Origin: an uncultured Roseiflexus sp.
Lineage (GTDB): Bacteria; Chloroflexota; Chloroflexia; Chloroflexales; Roseiflexaceae
Reading direction: 5' to 3'
NCBI GenBank assembly: GCA_937935075.1
Contig: CALGYB010000058.1
Span: 1-56,603 of the forward strand
Length of the DNA stretch: 56,603 nucleotides
This document shows positions 51,319 through 56,603 of this stretch, piece by piece. The notes beneath the pieces were generated by a model that was not told the DNA's origin, made no database searches, and was given only the letters and a program-made list of their open reading frames with translations. A program made the translations under genes and the position numbers. Within the stretch, counting starts at the first letter, position 1, and the number at the start of each line of letters is the position of its first letter.

Positions 51319-51531
51319 GCACTGGTATCAGAAACCATGGTTGTCCAAATGACCGCGCATGAGTATGAGCGAGGGCGTTTGCCTGATCGTCAGGATGCGT
51401 GATGTGGCATTGCAGGGCTACTGTCCTCATTTCTCGATATTTATCAGTCCGAAGCGGCATTCGTGCTCGAACCCGGCGTGCTATAATGGCGCAGGGATGT
51501 GTTTCGATTGTGATAAAGGATTCATATCAGC

Positions 51532-52038
51532 GTGCGCGCCTACCTGGATATTGAGACTGCATTCGACGGCGCGATCAGCGTGATTGGCATCTACCGTTCG
51601 GATGTCGGCGCTATTCAGTTGGTCGGCGGCGGAGTGCGCGATATTGCGTTGTACGATGCGCTGGAAGGCGTAGACACATTGGTGACCTTCAACGGTTCTT
51701 CCTTTGATCTGCCGGTCATCCGCAAGCGCCTCTTTGTCGATCTCAAGCAAGATTTCGATCATTGTGATCTGATGCATATCTGCCGCAAGCGCGGTTTGCG
51801 CGGCGGTCTCAAAGTTGTCGAGGAACGCCTGGGCATCTGCCGCATGACCCATGGTCTCAACGGACGGGATGCTCTCTACCTTTGGGATCGTTACGAAAAG
51901 CAGGGTGATCGGTCGGCGCTGCGCACCCTGCTCACCTACAACTACGAGGATGTCATCAACCTGGCGATACTCGATGAACGTCTCGGTCTGGCGCCGCCTG
52001 GCGATCTATGCCGGGTGGTGCGCCATATCTTCGTTTGA
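51532..52038 (+). CDS. RNase H-fold exonuclease-like protein (YprB type)
   Basis: This 168-residue protein has DEDD-type exonuclease motifs: YLDIETAF (first Asp-Glu), TFNGSSFDLPVI (second Asp), then DLMHIC and a late YNYEDVINLAIL (fourth Asp). It matches the RNase_H_2/YprB group, which acts on DNA or RNA. The GTG start at 51532 lacks a close ribosome binding site. It is 6 bp from the kinase gene, suggesting co-transcription. A TATAAT (about 51482) lies upstream, with no clear -35. Confidence 0.82.
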   Translation: MRAYLDIETAFDGAISVIGIYRSDVGAIQLVGGGVRDIALYDALEGVDTLVTFNGSSFDLPVIRKRLFVDLKQDFDHCDLMHICRKRGLRGGLKVVEERLGICRMTHGLNGRDALYLWDRYEKQGDRSALRTLLTYNYEDVINLAILDERLGLAPPGDLCRVVRHIFV

Positions 52039-52044
52039 TGTGTT

Positions 52045-53823
52045 ATGCAGAAGAAGATTCTCAATAATCGCTACGAACTCGAGCAAAAGATCGGCGAAGG
52101 CGGCATGGCGCGCGTCTACCGCGGTCGCGATCTGCGCCTCAATCGGCAGGTGGCGATCAAGACGCTGCACGAGCACTACGCAGCGGATCTGACCTTTCTT
52201 CAGCGGTTTCATCACGAAGCGCAGGCTGCCGCCGGTCTGCGCCATCCATGCATTGTCAATGTGTATGATGTCGGGCAGGACGGCGATATTCACTATATCG
52301 TGATGGAGTACATCGAGGGCAGCGACCTGAAAAGCCTGATTTTGCGCAATGGTCCGCTGCCCATCGATCATGCCGTTGCCATCGCCGAAGATGTCGCCGA
52401 GGGGCTGGAAGCGGCGCATCGGATGGGCATGGTCCACCGTGATGTCAAGCCGCAGAATATTCTGGTCAGCCCTTCTGGCGAAGTGAAAATTACCGATTTT
52501 GGCATTGCCAAAAGTTCGCTCTCGACGGCATTGACCGAAACCGGCGTGACGTTTGGAACGGCGGATTACCTTTCGCCGGAACAGGCGCGCGGGTTTTCTG
52601 CAACGCCGCGCTCCGACATCTATGCGCTCGGGGTGACGCTGTACGAAATGCTGACCGGTCGCCTGCCGTTCACCGGCGAAAATGCGGTTGCTGTGGCGAT
52701 GCAGCACGTCAGCGCCGAACCGCCGCCGCCGCGCATGTTCAATGCACAGATTCCGCCGCGCCTGGAGGAGTTGGTGCTTGCCGCGCTGAGCAAGAACCCC
52801 GACGAACGCCCCGCGTCGGCGCGCGAGTTCGCTCAGATGCTGCGCGCCTACCGCACGGCAAGCCAGGAAGCGACGATTGTGCGCCCGGCAATGCCCCGTC
52901 CGCTGCAACCGCGATCGGCGCCGGGTCCTGTGGCGGCTGTGCCGGCCGGGAATGTTTCCGGTCGCACGTCGTTGCCGCTGCCGCGCTCGCCGGTGATGAC
53001 GCAGACGCCGCCGACAAGCGGCGGTCGTGAACTTGGCGTCTTTCTGCTCGGCATGATGTTCATCGGCCTGATCCTTGGCGTGGTCTATCTGGCTGCCACC
53101 GGCGCCTTCGATAACCTGTTCCATTTCAGCGGCGGACCCCGCCCGCCAGTGATCGTTCTTCCCGAACCAACTGCCGAACCAACAGCCACTCCTGCGCCGG
53201 AGATGGCGATCGTGCCGAATGTCATCGGTCTGGATGAGCGTGCGGCGATTGCGGCAATCGAAGGCGCCGGCTTGCTGCCGTTTGCCGAACTGCCCCGCGC
53301 CTCCGATGTCGTTTCAGCCGGGCTGGTGTTCGACCAGTTTCCACCGGCGACGACGGTTGTCACTGCTTCGACGGTTGTCACCTATGTGGTCAGCACCGGT
53401 CCAGAGACAATCCCGTTGCCTGAAGTCGTTACGATGCGCGGCGTTGATGCTGAGTTTCTGTTGCGCAGCCTGGGATTCGAGGTGCAGGTGGTCAGCGCGC
53501 CAGATCGCCTCAGTGCCGGGTTCGTCTTCCGCACCGAACCGGCAGCCGGAACGCCGCTGCGCCGCGGTGATCCGGTGACGATCTTCGTCAGCATTGGCGA
53601 CAAGGTGCGCATGCCGGATGTCACCGGGTTGCCAGAGGAAGAGGCGATTCGCCGGATTGATGCCGCCGGGCTGACCTGGTCGTATTCGGATTACCAGGGG
53701 TGCGACAAACTCGGCGATCTGTGCGACCGGTACGCTCCTGGCGTGGTCGTCAGCTCCATCCCGCGCGGCGGTGAACTGGTTGATCGCGGGTCGCCGGTGA
53801 CGTTGGGGGTGCGCGCTCCATGA
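52045..53823 (+). CDS. Ser/Thr protein kinase with C-terminal PASTA domains
   Basis: This 592-residue membrane kinase has glycine loop IGEGGMARVYRG, ATP Lys39 (VAIKTL), catalytic HRDVKPQN with Asp133, and DFG at Asp151. The activation loop GVTFGTADYLSPEQA carries Thr for autophosphorylation. A Pro-rich juxtamembrane segment and one membrane helix (about 332-355) precede three PASTA repeats (IVPNVIGLDE, LPEVVTMRGV, MPDVTGLPEE), which bind muropeptides in related PknB kinases. The role in cell-wall or growth control is inferred from the family. It is 6 bp after the nuclease gene. Confidence 0.95.
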   Translation: MQKKILNNRYELEQKIGEGGMARVYRGRDLRLNRQVAIKTLHEHYAADLTFLQRFHHEAQAAAGLRHPCIVNVYDVGQDGDIHYIVMEYIEGSDLKSLILRNGPLPIDHAVAIAEDVAEGLEAAHRMGMVHRDVKPQNILVSPSGEVKITDFGIAKSSLSTALTETGVTFGTADYLSPEQARGFSATPRSDIYALGVTLYEMLTGRLPFTGENAVAVAMQHVSAEPPPPRMFNAQIPPRLEELVLAALSKNPDERPASAREFAQMLRAYRTASQEATIVRPAMPRPLQPRSAPGPVAAVPAGNVSGRTSLPLPRSPVMTQTPPTSGGRELGVFLLGMMFIGLILGVVYLAATGAFDNLFHFSGGPRPPVIVLPEPTAEPTATPAPEMAIVPNVIGLDERAAIAAIEGAGLLPFAELPRASDVVSAGLVFDQFPPATTVVTASTVVTYVVSTGPETIPLPEVVTMRGVDAEFLLRSLGFEVQVVSAPDRLSAGFVFRTEPAAGTPLRRGDPVTIFVSIGDKVRMPDVTGLPEEEAIRRIDAAGLTWSYSDYQGCDKLGDLCDRYAPGVVVSSIPRGGELVDRGSPVTLGVRAP

Positions 53824-53867
53824 CTCGATTGTGATCAAATCGTCATCATATTGCACGCTGAAGCAGA

Positions 53868-53896
53868 TTGCGCGTCCGCGCAAACGTTGCTAGACT
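53868..53896 (+). promoter_or_regulatory. Weak candidate promoter for the glycoside hydrolase gene
   Basis: TTGCGC and TAGACT are spaced by 17 bp, about 100 bp before the start codon. Match to consensus is moderate (four of six at each box). Confidence 0.3.
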
Positions 53897-53919
53897 CCTC
53901 AGCGCCTGTCTGGGAAATG

Positions 53920-53983
53920 GGCGGGCGAAGATATTCCCTTCGTCTGCCCGGTTGTATTCCACATGGCGATTTTTGTTGGACGA
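53920..53983. repeat. Hairpin repeat related to 49900-49962
   Basis: GGGCGAAGATATTCCCTTCG is a degenerate form of the hairpin at 49903-49925, followed by CACATGGCGATTTTTGTTGG where the first copy has CACGTGGCGACTTTTCGG. It lies immediately upstream of the next gene. Confidence 0.5.
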
Positions 53984-53999
53984 GATGAGGAGCCATCGT

Positions 54000-56408
54000 A
54001 TGCATCATCGTCTGCTTTCTCCGTTTCTGGCGCTGGCTCTCCTGGTTGCCTGGCTGTCTCCCGTGCCGGCAGGAGCACAGGCGCCGCCGGGACGATCCGA
54101 TTTCGGCGTCAATACGCATCTTGCGTCGCGCTATCCGGTGCAGGCCGGGTTCGATGGTCCGGTCGATCTGGTTGCCGGAACGTCCGCTGGCTGGGCGCGC
54201 GAGGATTTCCACTGGTACTGGCTCGAACCGGAGCAGGGACGCTTCGACTGGGCGATCTACGACCGCGCCATTTCGCGTCTGGCAGGGAGCGGCGTCAACA
54301 TCATCGGCGTGCTCAACACGGCGCCGGCCTGGGCAACGCCGTTTCCCGGCGATGCGCCTGGCCGGCCGTCCTATTACGCGCCCGATCCGGCGGCATTCGC
54401 CCGTTTCGCGTCGGCGGTCGTGACGCGCTACCGCGACCGGGTGCGCTTCTGGCAGGTCTGGAATGAACCGGAGAATGTGCGCTATTGGCAACCGCAGCCC
54501 GATCCTGCCGCCTACGCCGCGCTGCTGCGCGCCGCCTATCCCGCCATTAAAGCCGCCGATCCAAATGCCGTTGTGTTGAGCGGGGGGATCGTTCCAACGC
54601 ACATCGACTTCATCCGCGCTATTGCTGAGAATGGCGCGTGGGGTTCGTTCGATGCGCTTGCCGTCCATCCCTACGTCGATCCGTTCAGCCCGGAGAACGG
54701 CCAGATCGGCGCCGGCGACGTCAGCGCGGTGAAAACGCTGGTCGAGAGCCTGGGGCGCAAGCCGATCTGGGCGACCGAGTTCGGCTGGTCCACCGGTCCC
54801 GCCGATCGCGATCCGCGCGGCGTGGACGAGGAGACGCAGGCAAACTTTCTGGTGCGCGCTTCGACATTGCTGCGCGCAGCAGGGATCGAAAAGATTATCT
54901 GGTACAGCCTGAAGGATACCGAGCCGCGCAATCTGTACGGTTTGCTGCGCAGAGCAGGCGGTCCCGCCGATCTGAGTCAGCCAAAACCGTCGCTGGCGGC
55001 GTTCCGCACGCTGAACCAGCAACTCGCGGGCGCATCCCCCGTCGGGTTGATCGATCTGGGGACGCGGCAGGTAGTGGTCGATTTCGAGCAGTTCGGCACA
55101 TGGCGACGCGGCGATCAACCGAACGGCTCGTTCTCCGCCGATGGTTCCCAACGCTACAGCGGCAACGTCGCCGGTCGTCTCGACTACTCCTTCCCCGGCG
55201 GCGGCAATGATTTTGTGGTCTTCACGCCGCGTCCGGCAATCGCGATCCCCGGTTCACCAGGACAACTGGGCATCTGGGTCTACGGCGACGGCAGCGGCCA
55301 CGCGCTCAAGGTCTGGCTCCGCGATGCAGAAGGAGAAACGCTCCAGTTCCGCCTGGGTTTTGTCGGCGGCGCGGGGTGGTCGTTCCTCGCCACGCCGATC
55401 AACGGGCAGGTCGAGCCATACAACCGCATTAGCGGCGGCGGCAACCTGCGCCTCGATTTTCCGGCGACGCTGGTTGCTATCGTGCTCGACGACGAACCGG
55501 ACAGTCGCAGCGGGTCTGGCACGATCTGGCTCGACGATCTGACGGCGATCAGCGGTCCCGAAGCGTATGGCGTGCGCTTTGTGCGCGGCAGCGATACGAT
55601 TGACGCGCTCTGGTCGCCAGGAGGCGCATTTGTGAATCTGCCGACGGCGGCGCCGCTGGGCGCACTGGTTGACCGGTGGGGCAACGCCTCGCAGATCGAT
55701 GCCGCGAACGGCGCCTTCGGGTTGAGCCTGGGTCCATCACCGATCTTCCTGATCCATCGTGCCACGCAGGCCCCGGCGCCGCAACCGGCGCCTGCGCCGC
55801 CGGAACGATCGGCGCCGCAACCGGCGACGGGGGCGTGCCGTCAGTTCCCTGAGACCGGTTTTGCAGTGTGCGGCCGACTGCTCGAATACTGGGAGCGGAA
55901 CGGCGGGTTGCCCGTGTTCGGATTTCCCATCGGTCCCGAAGAAGACATGGTGATCGAGGGGAAGACAGTGCGGGCGCAATGGTTCGAGCGCAACCGGCTC
56001 GAACTGCACCCGCAGAATGCGCCGCCCTACGACGTGCTGCTCGGACGATTGGGCGCCGAACGGCTGGAGACGAGCGGGCGCAACTGGTTCGACTTCCCGA
56101 AGAGTGATCCGCGCGCACCGTTCTACTTCCCGCAAACCGGGCAGGCGATTGCGCCAGAGTTCCGCCAGTACTGGTCGTCCCACGGATTGAACCTGGATGG
56201 GCGACCGGGGTATACCCTGGAAGAAAGCCTGGCGCTCTTCGGTCTGCCGCTTTCGCCGCCGCTGATGGAAGTCAACCCGACCGACGGCAACATGTACCTA
56301 ACGCAGCACTTCGAGCGCGCGCGTTTCGAGTACCACCCGGAGAACCGCGGGACGCCGTATGTGGTGCTGCTAGGGTTGCTGGGGCGCGAGACGACGGGGA
56401 GGAAGTAG
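54000..56408 (+). CDS. Secreted glycoside hydrolase (GH-A clan) with CBM-like and C-terminal LGFP-like modules
   Basis: The 802 residues begin with a signal peptide (LLSPFLALALLVAWLSPVPA, cleavage near AGA/QA). The TIM barrel has acid/base Glu156 in WNEPEN and nucleophile Glu260 in WATEFGW, the clan-A pattern seen in GH5, GH39 and relatives. A beta-sandwich follows (about 365-530), like a carbohydrate-binding module (GIWVYGDGSG to SGTIWLDDL). After a Pro/Ala/Gln-rich linker (about 580-610) comes a repeat-rich C-terminal part with GLPVFGFPI and FERNRLELHP, then HFERARFEYHPENRGTPYVVLLG. ATG 54000 has GAGGAG seven bases upstream. The substrate is unknown. Confidence 0.85.
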   Translation: MHHRLLSPFLALALLVAWLSPVPAGAQAPPGRSDFGVNTHLASRYPVQAGFDGPVDLVAGTSAGWAREDFHWYWLEPEQGRFDWAIYDRAISRLAGSGVNIIGVLNTAPAWATPFPGDAPGRPSYYAPDPAAFARFASAVVTRYRDRVRFWQVWNEPENVRYWQPQPDPAAYAALLRAAYPAIKAADPNAVVLSGGIVPTHIDFIRAIAENGAWGSFDALAVHPYVDPFSPENGQIGAGDVSAVKTLVESLGRKPIWATEFGWSTGPADRDPRGVDEETQANFLVRASTLLRAAGIEKIIWYSLKDTEPRNLYGLLRRAGGPADLSQPKPSLAAFRTLNQQLAGASPVGLIDLGTRQVVVDFEQFGTWRRGDQPNGSFSADGSQRYSGNVAGRLDYSFPGGGNDFVVFTPRPAIAIPGSPGQLGIWVYGDGSGHALKVWLRDAEGETLQFRLGFVGGAGWSFLATPINGQVEPYNRISGGGNLRLDFPATLVAIVLDDEPDSRSGSGTIWLDDLTAISGPEAYGVRFVRGSDTIDALWSPGGAFVNLPTAAPLGALVDRWGNASQIDAANGAFGLSLGPSPIFLIHRATQAPAPQPAPAPPERSAPQPATGACRQFPETGFAVCGRLLEYWERNGGLPVFGFPIGPEEDMVIEGKTVRAQWFERNRLELHPQNAPPYDVLLGRLGAERLETSGRNWFDFPKSDPRAPFYFPQTGQAIAPEFRQYWSSHGLNLDGRPGYTLEESLALFGLPLSPPLMEVNPTDGNMYLTQHFERARFEYHPENRGTPYVVLLGLLGRETTGRK

Positions 56409-56477
56409 GGCCGCCCGCGTCTGGTATGGTGAAATAGACGCGGCTTATGCGCTAATCCGAACAATCGCATACTCAAT

Positions 56478-56603
56478 GCGCGGTCATTTGTCCACTGCTG
56501 CCAGTGCGCATGGCGGGACGCCGGGGCGCTGCGGGCGAACGCCCGCGCTGAGGACGCGGTTCGACAGCGCTCACCGCAAGTGGAAGCCCCATTGGGGGCT
56601 GCT
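56478..56603 (+). mobile_element. MITE-like element, body type A (cut by window end)
   Basis: GCGGTCATTTGTCCACTGCT starts the copy. GGCGCTGCGGGCGAACGCCC, TGAGGACGCGGTTCGAC and CTCACCGCAAGTGGAAGCCC follow as at 13531-13653. Its other end lies beyond the window. Confidence 0.55.

Noticed and set aside
1-56603. rRNA, tRNA or tmRNA genes
   Set aside because: Looking for conserved TpsiC-like and CCA-adjacent sequences on both strands by eye gave no convincing candidate. A tRNAscan run could still find one.

Overview
The window is GC-rich bacterial DNA that looks like a Chloroflexota chromosome, most probably Roseiflexus or a close relative. This is inferred from gene content and protein style, not from a database match. 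The supporting signs are a b558-type succinate dehydrogenase, abundant Uma2 and zinc-ribbon/FHA/PASTA-kinase proteins, and many short dispersed intergenic repeats. I saw no rRNA, tRNA or CRISPR array and no complete transposase gene. The repeats look non-autonomous.

Layout. 0.4-3.7 kb (+): signal peptide peptidase SppA, then a sugar-nucleotide epimerase and dehydrogenase that overlap by ATGA. 3.7-6.0 kb (-): a solitary Eco57I-like adenine methylase with no visible nuclease. 6.2-9.8 kb (-): sdhCAB, with a strong promoter near 10.04 kb, a ~265-nt leader and a possible 47-aa ORF. 10.1-11.0 kb (-): a low-molecular-weight phosphatase homologue that has lost its catalytic Cys. 11.2-13.5 kb (+): response regulator and 7TM-PAS histidine kinase. 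14.0-15.4 kb (-): argH. 16.1-20.0 kb (+): a tight cluster of Uma2, ornithine carbamoyltransferase, two single-unit TrkA-like proteins and CorA. 20.1-24.3 kb: MEMO-like protein (+), then hpf, an SDR and a Baeyer-Villiger-type monooxygenase (-). 25.0-29.8 kb (+): GAF histidine kinase, 2-oxoacid dehydrogenase E1 alpha and beta, and a flippase-like membrane protein that appears to start at ATC. 29.8-31.7 kb (-): ABC-2 exporter pair. 31.8-35.9 kb: TIM-barrel-like unknown protein, VTT membrane protein, two methyltransferases flanking repeats, and a VapBC-like pair. 36.1-42.3 kb: msrB, ruvB, amidohydrolase, GNAT, a C26 glutaminase-like peptidase, Nudix and a phasin-like protein. 42.5-46.7 kb (+): FHA protein, J-like/TPR protein, Yip1-family membrane protein and an orphan ABC ATPase. 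47.0-51.0 kb (-): a large GT-C-like membrane protein and a nucleoside hydrolase. 51.5-56.4 kb (+): RNase H-fold nuclease, PASTA Ser/Thr kinase and a secreted glycoside hydrolase.

The most distinctive non-coding content is a family of MITE-like elements. They share GCGGTCA-type inverted ends and one head sequence but carry two different bodies. Tracts of GAGAACCGAGAACTGA-like DNA border them, and in one place a 25-copy heptanucleotide array does too. A second element type is built on TGAGCCTGTCGAAGCC hairpins.

The strongest biological leads are the hpf leader (promoter, then terminator hairpin, then gene), the apparent ATC start at 28751, the pseudo-phosphatase, the FHA plus double J-like/TPR pair, a perfect 16-bp palindrome over the presumed ruvB transcription start, and a small ORF heading the sdh operon. 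No computation or database search was run. Domain assignments rest on motifs read by eye.
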